A stretch of DNA of 64,000 bases, from positions 2,863,501 to 2,927,500 of the forward strand of contig NZ_CP029639.1 of NCBI RefSeq assembly GCF_003268635.1. Reading direction: 5' to 3'. Origin of the DNA: Paenibacillus sp. DCT19 (GTDB lineage Bacteria > Bacillota > Bacilli > Paenibacillales > Paenibacillaceae). A program made the translations under genes and the position numbers. The notes beneath the pieces were generated by a model. It was not told the DNA's origin. It saw only the letters and a list, made by a program, of their open reading frames with translations, and did no database searches. Positions 26,561 through 36,390 of the stretch are shown here, one piece after another. Numbering within the stretch: position 1 is the first letter of the stretch; the number at the start of each line of letters is the position of its first letter.

Positions 26561-28743
26561 GTGGCGAAAATACATGTATTGGATGAACATATTGCGAACC
26601 AGATAGCAGCAGGTGAGGTTGTTGAGCGTCCTGCTTCTGTGGTGAAAGAGTTGCTGGAAAATGCGGTGGATGCTGGAGCTACCAAAATCGAGGTTGCAGT
26701 CGAAGAAGGTGGACTTCTCAGCATTCGCGTTAAGGATAATGGATCAGGCATAGAGCCTGATGATCTAGAGACTGCTTTTTACCGTCATGCTACAAGCAAA
26801 ATTACCCATGGGCGTGATCTATTTCAGATTACCAGCTTAGGGTTCCGCGGCGAGGCTTTACCCAGTATCGCGGCTGTTTCTAAGGTTGATGTACTGACAG
26901 CGAGTGGAGATGATGGTCGAGGACGTCGCATTATCATTGAGGGCGGAAAGCTCACTTCACATGAGGATGCGACATCACCACAAGGCACGGAATTTGTCGT
27001 GAAGGAGTTATTTTATAACACACCAGCGCGATTAAAATATATGAAGACCATTCAGACCGAGCTGGGACATATCTCAGACGTATTATATCGTATGGCGATG
27101 TCTCATCCTCATATCTCATTTACGTTGCGGCACAATGCCAATGTGTTGCTGCAAACGCTAGGTAATGGCGATCTGCTGCAGGTCGTTGCCGCCATTTATG
27201 GAACAAGTGCAGCTAAGGCGATGTTGCCGATTGAAGGAGAAAATCTGGACTATCGCGTGAGCGGATTAATCAGTCTGCCAGAGTGGACGCGTGCTAATCG
27301 TGGTGGGATGTCAACGATTGTGAATGGGCGTTTCATTCGAAATTATGGTCTTAATCAGGCCATTCTTAAGGCATACCATACCTTGCTACCTATTAATCGT
27401 TTCCCACTCGTCGTTATTCAACTGGAGATGCATCCATCACTAGTGGATGTGAACGTGCATCCAGCCAAGCTTGAGGTGCGGTTCAGTAAAGAAGCGGAAT
27501 TATACGAATTTGTGGAAGCAACGGTGCGTGGTATATTGCGGCAGGAAGTTCTTATTCCCCAGGTCAAGAAGCAGCAGATTAGACGTGGAGACGATAGCTC
27601 TTTTATCCAGGAACAGTTCTTATTCCCAAGAGGGCCGGTTAAGGAATACGGAGATACAGAAGGGCATCATCAGCAACGAACCACAGGAGATGCATCTGCA
27701 CACGAATCGAAGCTTGGATCAAGCAATGGATCGGGGACTATCTCAAAGCCCATCTCGGGGCAATCCTTCCTTCTGAGGAGGATGATCTAGACGCTCCAGC
27801 TGATGTTCAACCTGGTGAGGCTACTGAACTCTTGAACCAGTTAGCTCCGCTGCCTGAGGCACCACCTGAACATGATGGTTCATATGACCCATATGCTTCG
27901 TTAAGTTCGAAAGGTGCTGTGCTGGAGCAGGAGAGCGAAAAGGACAAGCGAGACGATTATTCTAGTTCATTACCATTACAAAATGATCCAAATGATAAAC
28001 CATCTGTTAATCAACAACGCTCTACAGATTATTCGGTTAGAGAAACACGTTCCTCCTACAGTCCGAGTAATACTGCAAAGGGAGAACGGAGCTGGAGAAG
28101 CTCCAGTCTGCCGGATACGGCGAAACTGGCTTCTGCCATTCAATCTAATAGCTCCATGCCTGCATTTCCTGATCTTAGTCTGATCGGGCAGCACCATGGC
28201 ACGTATCTTATAGCGCAGAACGAAGATGGACTCTATTTGATCGATCAGCACGCTGCACATGAACGAGTGAATTACGAGTATTATTATGAGAAATTTGGCA
28301 ATCCAGCAACAGCTTCACAGGAGTTGTTGTTACCCATTACGCTGGAGTTTACGCCATCGGAGACGGAAAAGCTGAAAACAAGATTGGCATGGTTTGAACA
28401 GGCAGGTGTTTATCTAGAGCACTTTGGTGGACAGACTTTCCGAGTGCGCTCACATCCGTTTTGGTTTCCTAAAGGGGATGAGAAGGACATCATTGAGGAA
28501 ATGTCTGAATGGGTACTGAGTGAACGAAGCATTGATGTGGCGAAAATGAGGGAAGCTGCTTCAATTATGTGTTCGTGTAAGGCTTCCATTAAGGCGAATC
28601 AGAAGCTGACTGATCAGGAAGCGGAAGTGTTGATTCAGCGGCTTGGTTCGTGCCGGCAACCGTACACTTGTCCACATGGTAGACCGATTGTAGTTTCATT
28701 TTCAACCTATGATCTGGAAAAACTTTTCAAACGGGTAATGTAA
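26561..28743 (+). CDS. mutL: DNA mismatch repair endonuclease MutL (apparent frameshift in the linker)
   Basis: The N-terminal frame (26561-27790) has the GHKL ATPase motifs ENAVDAGA, 'DNGSGI' and 'SLGFRGEALPSIAAVS'. The second frame carries the C-terminal dimerisation and nicking domain with DQHAAHERVNYE (the DQHA(x)2E(x)4E endonuclease motif), 'SCKASIKANQKL' and CPHGRP. One base is missing between about 27700 and 27760. Adding a G at GGGG 27757-27760 gives 'SGAILPSEEDD'; an earlier join near 27706, giving 'EAWIKQWIGDYLK', is also possible. The reconstructed protein has ~727 residues. Start GTG 26561 follows GGAGGGGAG. Confidence 0.93.
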
Positions 28744-28760
28744 TCATTTAGGAGGAAGTT

Positions 28761-29545
28761 ATGTATATTACAACCGGTGACACGGAGGCTACATCTCTCG
28801 TGGAACGGGCACGTAAGCTAGCACAATCAACAGGCGGAACTTATGTGCCACGCAACAGGACATCATTGGCAAGAATGCTAGAACGGTACGGAGTCAATGA
28901 GATTCTTGTTGTACTGAAAGGAAGAGCGCGTTTATTTCGCAAGGACGCACCCCAACTGGAGTTTCATCCAAGTATGGGGTTTGTTCGTGCAAAGCGTGTG
29001 CTAAGGGAGAGCCTGACCCTATGCTTGAAGCAGGCTTAGTATGTGAAGGAGATACTATTCTTGATTGCACAGCAGGCTTAGGTACGGATGCGATGGTTTT
29101 CTCTGTTGCTGCTGGCAAAAGAGGTCGTGTGATTGCATGCGAAAGCTCACCAGCCCTTTACGCATTGTTAGTGGAAGGCATGTCTCATTATGAGAGCAAT
29201 CAGCCCGCGGTAGATGAAGCCTTCAGACGCATTGAGCTCCATCATGCGAATCATCTGGATTTACTCCGTTCGCTGCCTGACCGAAGCTGTGATACGATTT
29301 ACTTTGATCCGATGTTTCGTGAGCCAATGATGGACTCCAGTGCCATCCAGCCTCTACGGGAGTATGCGAACGCCAATGCTTTAGCGGAAGAGAGCATTGT
29401 TGAAGCAAAGCGAGTGGCACGTAAGCGGGTAGTTATGAAAGAAAAGCGCGGCAGCGTTGAGTTTACGAGACTTGGATTTGAGGTACTCGATCGAGCTAAT
29501 GCAAAAACACTGTACGGAGTGATTAATGTTGAAAGTGGAAGCTAA
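28761..29545 (+). CDS. Class I SAM-dependent methyltransferase (RsmJ/DUF548-like; apparent frameshift)
   Basis: Two frames make one protein of ~261 residues. The first gives 'MYITTGDTEATSLVERARKLA', 'GGTYVPRNRTSL' and 'FHPSMGFVRAKRVLRG'. The second gives the SAM-binding 'ILDCTAGLGTDAMVFS' (motif I), an acidic 'VIACESSPAL' (motif II) and 'DTIYFDPMFREP', a D-P-x-[FY]-like motif IV. Adding a fourth G at GGG 29005-29007 gives 'VLRGEPDPMLEAGLV'. The layout resembles RsmJ/DUF548 rRNA methyltransferases; the target is not certain. Its end overlaps the start of miaA. Confidence 0.75.
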
Positions 29546-30476
29546 GCCGAAATTGCTTGTATTGGTTGGTCCAACAGCAGTAGGCAAAACAAGAATGAGC
29601 ATTGAGCTTGCCAAGGCGTTTCATTGTGAGATTATCTCAGGAGATTCGATGCAGGTATATCGCGAAATGGATATTGGCACGGCTAAAATTACCGAAGACG
29701 AGATGCAGGGCATACCCCACCATCTAATTGATATACATGAACCGGAATATCCTTACTCTGTGGCAGAGTTTCAGGAAAGTGCTACACGTTTAATTGGAGA
29801 AATTCAAGGACGTGGCAAACTTCCATTCATTGTAGGCGGAACCGGGCTGTACGTGGAATCGGTATGTTACGGATTTCAGTTCTCGGAAAGCGGCTCTGAC
29901 GAAGTATTTCGCGAAGAACAATTTCGTTATGCGGACCAACATGGGCCTCAGGCGCTTCACGATAAATTAAGAGCAGTCGATCCTGTGAGTGCAGATCGTT
30001 TGCACATGAATGACCAACGAAGAATCGTGCGGGCGTTGGAGATCCATCATTTAACGGGTGAGAAATGGTCAGATCAGCTTGCTGCTCAAAAGAAAGAGTC
30101 ACCATACGATCTAAGCATCATAGGACTTACGATGGATCGTGCGAAGCTGTATAGCCGGGTAGAAGAACGAATCGACCTCATGATTGAGCAGGGCTTGGTC
30201 GATGAAGTGAAATCCTTGTTAGATCGTGGTGTTGCCAGAGGGCATATTTCCATGCAGGGGCTTGGCTATAAGGAAATTGCTGCATATCTGCAAGGTGAAG
30301 TGAGCTGGGAAGCAGCGGTGGAATGGTTGAAAAGAGACACTCGTCGATTCGCCAAACGCCAATTGTCCTGGTTCCGTCATATGAAAGATATCGAGTGGGT
30401 CGATGTGACAGATACTGAAAATTTTGCAGGCAATCTTGAGCAAGTGTCTGGATTAATTAAGCAGAGATTTAGTTGA
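29526..30476 (+). CDS. miaA: tRNA dimethylallyltransferase
   Basis: MiaA adds an isopentenyl group to A37 of tRNAs reading UNN codons. P-loop GPTAVGKT is near residue 15, then 'ISGDSMQVYREMDIGTAK', 'PHHLIDI', 'FIVGGTGLYV', 'NDQRRIVRALEI' and the C-terminal 'RDTRRFAKRQLSWFR'. At 316 residues it is full length. The start ATG 29526 lies within the last codons of the methyltransferase gene, so translation may be coupled. Confidence 0.96.
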   Translation: MLKVEAKPKLLVLVGPTAVGKTRMSIELAKAFHCEIISGDSMQVYREMDIGTAKITEDEMQGIPHHLIDIHEPEYPYSVAEFQESATRLIGEIQGRGKLPFIVGGTGLYVESVCYGFQFSESGSDEVFREEQFRYADQHGPQALHDKLRAVDPVSADRLHMNDQRRIVRALEIHHLTGEKWSDQLAAQKKESPYDLSIIGLTMDRAKLYSRVEERIDLMIEQGLVDEVKSLLDRGVARGHISMQGLGYKEIAAYLQGEVSWEAAVEWLKRDTRRFAKRQLSWFRHMKDIEWVDVTDTENFAGNLEQVSGLIKQRFS

Positions 30477-30513
30477 TTTTTGGGCAATTATTGGTGTGCA
30501 AGCAGGGCTTTTG

Positions 30514-30551
30514 AACCTCTCTCTTTTGATAAAAAGAGAGAGGTTTTATTA
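30514..30551 (+). terminator. Terminator after miaA
   Basis: AACCTCTCTCTTTT-GATA-AAAAGAGAGAGGTT followed by TTATTATTTTT. Confidence 0.85.
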
Positions 30552-30677
30552 TTTTTATGATTAATAACGAGATGTAATTATTAAATCGGTTGTAAAATAA
30601 TAACATAAATAATAAAATGGACATAGTTTACAATTAAATGAGGTGCTTTTTCCTCCGGTGTGAAAGGAATGATTCAA

Positions 30678-30914
30678 ATGCATTTTGAGCCATCTGGTGT
30701 GACAACCATATATATGTTTTTCTCAGGTTTATTTGGGATTAGCTTTGCAATAGCAGGCTTGGTTGCTCTAATCTGGGCAATTATTGTGTTATCCAAGACC
30801 AACACATATTTGAAACTACTTATTGAGGATCGAAGAAAGCGAGATTATAGTTCGCAGAATCAGCATGCGACAAGTTTGAAAGAAGAACAGTGGAATCCAG
30901 AAGAAAAGCGTTAA
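30678..30914 (+). CDS. Small single-pass membrane protein (78 aa)
   Basis: I do not recognise a family. A hydrophobic segment of ~30 residues (YMFFSGLFGISFAIAGLVAL...AIIVLSK) is followed by a charged tail with Arg/Lys/Glu. AAAGGA at 30663-30668 supports ATG 30678; an in-frame GTG at 30660 lies upstream of that site. It sits between miaA and hfq. Confidence 0.6.
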   Translation: MHFEPSGVTTIYMFFSGLFGISFAIAGLVALIWAIIVLSKTNTYLKLLIEDRRKRDYSSQNQHATSLKEEQWNPEEKR

Positions 30915-31132
30915 TAATCGAAGGATTTGTCCCTCTTTTGTAAAACTGACAAGCGGTGTATAATGGATAAGTCTTCTAGTTATTAATGTGCTTGTAACAA
31001 GGTGCAAAATAGCAGACAAGGGGTTTTTGTGGATTATATGAAACTGTTCATGATATAATAGCACGAAAGCTACTCAGCGATATTGAATATTACTCAATCA
31101 CGAATTCAAATGAACCAATGGGGGTACGGCTA

Positions 31133-31375
31133 ATGAACAAGTCCATCAACATCCAAGATACGTTCTTGAACCAACTGCGGAAAGAAAACATTCCTGCTAC
31201 GGTCTATCTGACCAACGGCTTCCAAATCCGCGGAACGATCAAGGCATTTGACAATTTTACGATCGTCATTGACAGCGACGGACGCCAGCAAATGGTCTAC
31301 AAGCACGCCATCTCCACGTTCACGCCGCAACGCAGCGTATCGCTGATGCAGCAAGACAACAACGGCGAAGCTTAA
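31133..31375 (+). CDS. hfq: RNA chaperone Hfq
   Basis: Sm-like hexameric RNA-binding protein of 80 residues. Sm1 is '[23 protein letters not shown]', Sm2 has 'YKHAISTF' with the conserved Y-K-H. GGGGG lies before ATG 31133, giving the family start [16 protein letters not shown]; the in-frame codon at 31118 is not supported. The gene is visibly richer in C at third positions than its neighbours. Confidence 0.96.
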   Translation: MNKSINIQDTFLNQLRKENIPATVYLTNGFQIRGTIKAFDNFTIVIDSDGRQQMVYKHAISTFTPQRSVSLMQQDNNGEA

Positions 31376-31542
31376 AAAATTACGAAACCTTTTTAACAAC
31401 CATTTCGTCTACATGTATAGGAATTGAAGCAGAGCAACCTGAATAAGGGTTGTTCTTTTCATTCCGGGCAAAATAAGTTTAATATAAGCTTAGCCAACAG
31501 ACGAATAGAAATTACGCAACCGAAAGGGAGTCAGGAGGTAAC

Positions 31543-34223
31543 ATGCCAAACGATCCGTTGTCGAGGTCTAATAATCGCAATAACAATACTAAGTCAACCA
31601 AAAAAGCGAAACCAAAGACCTCTAAAAAGAAAAAAATTACGGGTAAACGCGTTGGATGGACACTGTTTTTCACAATGGCAATCGCCATTTTCTGTGCACT
31701 AGGTGGGTATTTGTTTATTATGGTGAGTGGGCAGAAGCTGCTTGAGGCCAATATGGACAAAACCACGATTAACGAAACGTCCAAGGTGTATGACCGCAAT
31801 GGTCAACTAATGGGCGAATTATCCATCAAGAAATTAGAACCGGTGGATAGTGATGCTATTCCAAAATTATTGAAAGAAGCCTTTGTTGCAACAGAAGATA
31901 AACGTTTCTATGAGCATCAGGGTGTAGATATCTGGTCGATTGGACGTGCCGCGGTAAAAGACGTCATGGCTCGTTCAATGGTTGAGGGTGGGAGTACATT
32001 AACTCAACAATTGGCCAAGAATATGTTTTTGTCACGTGACAAAACATTTTTCCGGAAAGCAACGGAAGTATCTATTGCAATGGCGCTGGAGCGCAAATAT
32101 ACAAAAGACGAAATTTTGACGATGTATCTGAACCGGATTTTCTTCGGTCATCAGCGTTATGGCATCAAAGCGGCGTCAGAATTTTATTTTGGTAAAAAAG
32201 ATTTGAATAATTTGGATTTGTGGGAAATTGCAACGCTGGCTGCTATGCCAAAAGGGCCATCAGCTTACAATCCACTGAGTAATCCTAATGATTCCAAAGC
32301 GCGTCGTGCTGTTGTTCTACAACTCATGTATGAGCAAGGTTACATTAGTAAAGCTGAGATGGACAAAGCGAAGGCAGTTGATTACGACTATACGCCACCA
32401 GAGAAAGAGAAGAAGTATCAGCCATTCATTGACTATGTTCTTCGTGAAGCAGAGCGAGTAACGGGCAAAACAGAAGATGATCTCAATATCGGTGGATACA
32501 AAATTTACACAACGATGGACGCTCAGGCTCAAACCGCAATGGAAACAGCCTTTGCAGATGATAGCTTATTTGAAGAAAGTAAAGACGATCAGAAGGTTCA
32601 AGGCTCGATGGTTATTATGAACCATGAAAATGGCAGTCTCGTTGCACTTCTGGGTGGACGTGATTATCAAACCAAAGGGTATAGCCGGGTAACACAGAGC
32701 CGTAGGCAGCCGGGTTCAGCTTTTAAACCGATCGTTTCATATGCACCAGCGCTAGAGTCAGGTGACTATAATGCCAATTCAGCTCTAAGCAATGCGAAGC
32801 AATGCTTCGGTAATTACTGTCCGAATAACCTGCATGGATATTCATCGACGATTAGTATGACGGATGCAATTACTAAATCAGAGAATATTCCGGCTGTATG
32901 GCTGTTGGACAAAATCGGAGTGAACACGGGCATAAACTTTGCCAAAAGTGTTGGTATTCAAATGGCAGATGAGGATAAGAACCTTGCGATCGCACTAGGT
33001 GGTCTGAGCAAAGGTACGAATACACTGGAAATGGCTCAGGCATATAGCGCCTTTGCGAATCTGGGTGAGTATCAACAGGCTTATTCAATTAAAGAGGTAG
33101 TAGACAGCACGGATAAACCGATCTACAAACATGATAAGTCAGACACAACTCGTGTCATGAGTGAACAGAATGCATATCAATTGACTCAAATGCTGCAAAA
33201 TGTAGTTAATGATGGTACTGGACGTTCTGCACGCTTGGATCGACCAGTGGCAGGTAAAACAGGTACTGTTCAAAGTGGCATCGCAGGTAATAGTGCGAAC
33301 CGTGACGTATGGTTTGTTGGCTATACGCCAGAATGGACAGCAGCCGTGTGGATGGGATACGACAACCCTGATGCGACGCACATGCTTAAGAACAGTAGTA
33401 AACTGTCAGCAGCTTTCTTCGCCAAAGTGATGAGTGATGCGTTAAAAGGTGTACCGGTCAAGGAGTTCAAGGCGCCGCAAGGCGGACAGACACCTATTCC
33501 GGAGCCAGAACCAGAACAACCGCAACTGTCGGTAAGTGGACTGAGCGGGGCGTATGATCCAACATCGCAGATCGTATCACTCAACTGGACAGGAACAGGG
33601 GATGCGAATACACAGTATCGGATCTACCGGAAGGAAACATCTGAAGCACAGTTTACACATCTTATTGATTCCATAGGAGCAACCAGTACGCAGGATTTAA
33701 GTGCTCTTCCGGGACTAACCTACGAGTACTATGTAACTGCTTATGATTTGGCTACTGGAGTTGAAACGGCTCCTACGAATACCATATCTCTGATGATTGA
33801 GGCACAGGAAACGATACCAGACGAAACTGAGCCAGAGCCGGATCCAGGATTGGATCCAGGGACAGAGCAACCAGGAGTAGACAATCCGGATGATGGATCT
33901 ACAGGTAACGGCAATCCTGGGACAACAATGGTAACGGGAATTCAAATGGTAACAACGGAAACAATGGAAATGGCAATAACGGTAATAACGGCAATAATGG
34001 TAATGGCAACGGAAATGGTGGATCGGGGCAAGGTGGCGGTCAGCCAGGGGACGGAGGTACTCCTCCAGATCAAGGTACGACTGACCCTGGTAACACTGGT
34101 GATGGTTCCACAGGTGGGGCTGTTACGACACCAGGTGAAGTTGTGACTCCTGATCCTGGTACTGATGGCACAACCCAAGAGTCTGATACGCCAGCCAGTA
34201 CTCAATCAGGAAGCGATGGATAA
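31543..34223 (+). CDS. Class A penicillin-binding protein, PBP1A/PonA type (apparent frameshift in the tail)
   Basis: Bifunctional peptidoglycan synthase. A basic cytoplasmic tail and one membrane anchor (~45-65) precede the GT51 glycosyltransferase domain ('ATEDKRFYEHQG', 'GGSTLTQQLAKNMF') and the transpeptidase with 'RQPGSAFKP' (SxxK), 'KSENIPA' (SxN) and 'AGKTGTV' (KTG). A fibronectin type III-like domain (~665-750) follows. After GGG 33919-33921 the given frame turns into a Met/Val-rich nonsense tail; adding one G gives a long Gly/Asn/Thr/Pro-rich tail ending at 34223, total ~893 residues. GGAGG precedes the ATG. Confidence 0.92.
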
Positions 34224-34254
34224 TTCGCTACGTTGATTCCAATCTTTCCATGCA

Positions 34255-34299
34255 TAAGAACCTGCTTCCCGATGAACTGGGGAGGCGGGTTCTTTTTTT
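34255..34299 (+). terminator. Terminator after the class A PBP gene
   Basis: AGAACCTGC-TTCCC pairs with GGGGAGGCGGGTTCT, followed by seven T. Confidence 0.85.
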
Positions 34300-34335
34300 G
34301 TTTTTTTGTTAAGTAATCGGTAACGATTGAGGTAA

Positions 34336-34509
34336 GTTACAGCTTAATTTTGAGTGTATAACTCAAATATGGTAAGCTGTAACTATTCGTAATACGCCTG
34401 CGCAAAGCCGAATAAGAGCTTGCTGCTCGAAGTCCGGCAATGGGGCGTATACATTGTTCACCAATAATAGCGCAGGTCACGAACCTGTGGTCGGCAAAGA
34501 GGGGTTCGT
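34336..34509 (+). promoter_or_regulatory. Structured leader of the DUF402 gene (candidate RNA element)
   Basis: First a 48-base hairpin: GTTACAGCTTA (34336-34346) with TAAGCTGTAAC (34373-34383), and inside it TTTGAGT with ACTCAAA around GTATA. Next TACGCC (34393-34398) can pair with GGCGTA (34444-34449), enclosing GCCG/CGGC and GAGC/GCTC helices. CCTGCGC (34397-34403) can instead pair with GCGCAGG (34470-34476), which excludes the former. Finally ACGAACC (34479-34485) pairs with GGTTCGT (34503-34509), next to the ribosome binding site AGAGGGG. No known riboswitch class is recognised. Confidence 0.45.
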
Positions 34510-35073
34510 ATGAAACGGAAATTCGGGGATCGCGCAAACTGGCGCCGGATTACGAACCGACAATTTACATGCCGGTTTGTTCAATCCAAAATATTTACAG
34601 GATACATCACGTTGTATACGATACAAGATCTCAAAGAACCTCTATGGAAAACCTATGGAGGGAGCACGTTCTGTATCGCAGATAAAGGGTACTCTTGGTT
34701 ACAGTATTATCCCAAAGGAGAGCACTTTGTTGTCACAGCAATGTTTGATGATCAGGAGCGTATCGTAGAATGGTACATTGATACATGTCGCAGTCAAGGC
34801 ATAACGGACCAAGGGGTACCGTGGTTTGATGATCTCTACTTGGATGTTGTTGTGTTAAAGGACGGAGAGGTGTTTTTGCTGGACGAGGATGAGCTCGAAG
34901 ATGCCTTGTCTCGCAAGCACATTACGACTGGAGATTACGACTTGGCAAACAAGACCGCTAAAGAGTTACTACATGCAATTGATGCACATGTATTTCCGTA
35001 TTTTCAATTGTCGTTGAAGCATCGACAAACGCTGTTCGAGAATGGAGAGTTTAGAAAGAACGTTCAGATTTAA
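34510..35073 (+). CDS. DUF402 family nucleoside tri/diphosphatase-like protein
   Basis: A 187-residue soluble protein of the YgaC/Ntdp group, whose characterised members hydrolyse nucleoside tri- and diphosphates with divalent metal. Visible marks: 'FDDQERIVEWYID', 'WFDDLYLDVVVLKDGEVFLLDEDELEDAL', which is the conserved D...D.LDVV...G....DEDEL pattern of the DUF402 barrel, and a C-terminal helix. It follows a structured leader that could mask its ribosome binding site (AGAGGGG, 34498-34504). Confidence 0.8.
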   Translation: MKRKFGDRANWRRITNRQFTCRFVQSKIFTGYITLYTIQDLKEPLWKTYGGSTFCIADKGYSWLQYYPKGEHFVVTAMFDDQERIVEWYIDTCRSQGITDQGVPWFDDLYLDVVVLKDGEVFLLDEDELEDALSRKHITTGDYDLANKTAKELLHAIDAHVFPYFQLSLKHRQTLFENGEFRKNVQI

Positions 35074-35107
35074 ATGCTTAACAATGCTTTAAACAATTGA
35101 AAGCTTA

Positions 35108-35145
35108 GGGCGTGGTTCCTTCTGAAGGGAGCCATGCCTCTTTCT
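35108..35145 (+). terminator. Terminator after the DUF402 gene
   Basis: GGCGTGGTTCC-TTCTGAA-GGGAGCCATGCC (one bulge) followed by TCTTTCTT. Confidence 0.75.
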
Positions 35146-35260
35146 TATGCTTTTGAAAATGCAAGTTGAGATTGCTCTACAATCTTCCGTCAGATAACTT
35201 GGAATTGGTTGCATGAGGTAATTGACTCATCGCATATACTGTCTTAACGAGGTGATTACT

Positions 35261-36235
35261 GTGGACGAGAGCGCCAGAAAAATAACTGTAAATGATTCTC
35301 GCATTAATATTGTTTTCAAAAGCCAAGATCTCTTAGAGATTACATCCGAGCAAGCGGAGGACATGGCATTAATCAGTAATCATTATGAATCGGCAGCGGA
35401 TATTTTTCGCGATATGCGGGAAATGATTGGTTTGGAAAAAGTAAAAGATCTTATTTACGAAATTTACGCGCTGATTCAGGTGAAGAAATTCCGGGATGAG
35501 CAGGGTCTTAAAAGCAGCAAGCAGGTTTATCATATGATTTTCAAAGGCAATCCAGGAACGGGGAAAACTACAGTTGCGCGAATCATTTCCAAGATGTTGA
35601 ATCGGATGGGTGTGTTAAGTAAGGGGCATCTTGTTGAGGTGGAACGCGCAGATTTAGTCGGTGAATATATTGGGCATACTGCATTAAAAACAAGAGAATT
35701 AGTAAAGAAAGCTATGGGAGGCATTCTATTTATAGATGAGGCGTATAGTCTTGCCCGTGGCGGGGAGAAGGATTTTGGAAAAGAGGCCATCGATTGTCTT
35801 GTTAAGGTGATGGAAGATAAAAGTGAGGATCTAATTATTATTCTCGCGGGGTATCCGAATGAAATGGGAGATTTTTTAGAGATTAATACGGGTCTGCCCT
35901 CAAGATTCCCTATACAAATCAGCTTTGATGATTATTCTACAGATGAATTGATGCTGATTGCGATGAAGATGGCAACGGAGAAGGACTACAATATTACATC
36001 TGATGCCATGATCAAATTAAAGGAATTAATTCAATATGAAAAAGACATTCGTAATCATTTTAGCAACGCGAGATATGTTAGGAATGTGATTGAAAAGGCG
36101 ATCAGGCATCAAGCGGTTAGACTCATGGGCAGGCCAGGTAATATCTCCAAACAAAATCTAATGGATCTACTCGCGAGAGATATCTCCTCCAAAACGATGG
36201 AAGCCAGCCTCAACAATCATATTATTTTCCAATAA
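35261..36235 (+). CDS. spoVK: Stage V sporulation protein K (CbxX/CfqX AAA+ ATPase)
   Basis: AAA+ ATPase needed for spore maturation in B. subtilis. Walker A GNPGTGKT (near residue 100), Walker B 'GGILFIDEAYSL', sensor 1 'IIILAGYPNEM', and 'GLPSRFP' with the arginine finger of the CbxX/CfqX family are visible. GTG 35261 lies a few bases after GAGGTGA and yields 324 residues, matching the 322 of B. subtilis; an in-frame TTG at 35222 has no ribosome binding site. The position between hfq and hflX is the same as in B. subtilis. Confidence 0.92.
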   Translation: MDESARKITVNDSRINIVFKSQDLLEITSEQAEDMALISNHYESAADIFRDMREMIGLEKVKDLIYEIYALIQVKKFRDEQGLKSSKQVYHMIFKGNPGTGKTTVARIISKMLNRMGVLSKGHLVEVERADLVGEYIGHTALKTRELVKKAMGGILFIDEAYSLARGGEKDFGKEAIDCLVKVMEDKSEDLIIILAGYPNEMGDFLEINTGLPSRFPIQISFDDYSTDELMLIAMKMATEKDYNITSDAMIKLKELIQYEKDIRNHFSNARYVRNVIEKAIRHQAVRLMGRPGNISKQNLMDLLARDISSKTMEASLNNHIIFQ

Positions 36236-36256
36236 TGCTGCCTAGAACATTTGAAG

Positions 36257-36284
36257 TTTCTGCTAAAGTAAGCGATAATATAAT
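36257..36284 (+). promoter_or_regulatory. Candidate promoter of hflX
   Basis: TTTCTG (36257-36262), 16-base spacer, TATAAT (36279-36284). The -35 is weak. A GC-rich hairpin AGCCG...CGGCT without a U-tract follows at 36293-36319. Confidence 0.4.
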
Positions 36285-36390
36285 TTTGGATCAGCCGGCC
36301 GGGTTAACCGGTTCGGCTTGACGTATGCGATGCCATAACGTCCTGTTAGAATGGGACGAGTTGATGTGGATATAAGGAGTGAGTTGACTA

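Noticed and set aside
36293..36319. GC-rich hairpin before hflX as a terminator of spoVK
   Set aside because: No T-run follows on either strand, so a terminator call is not supported.
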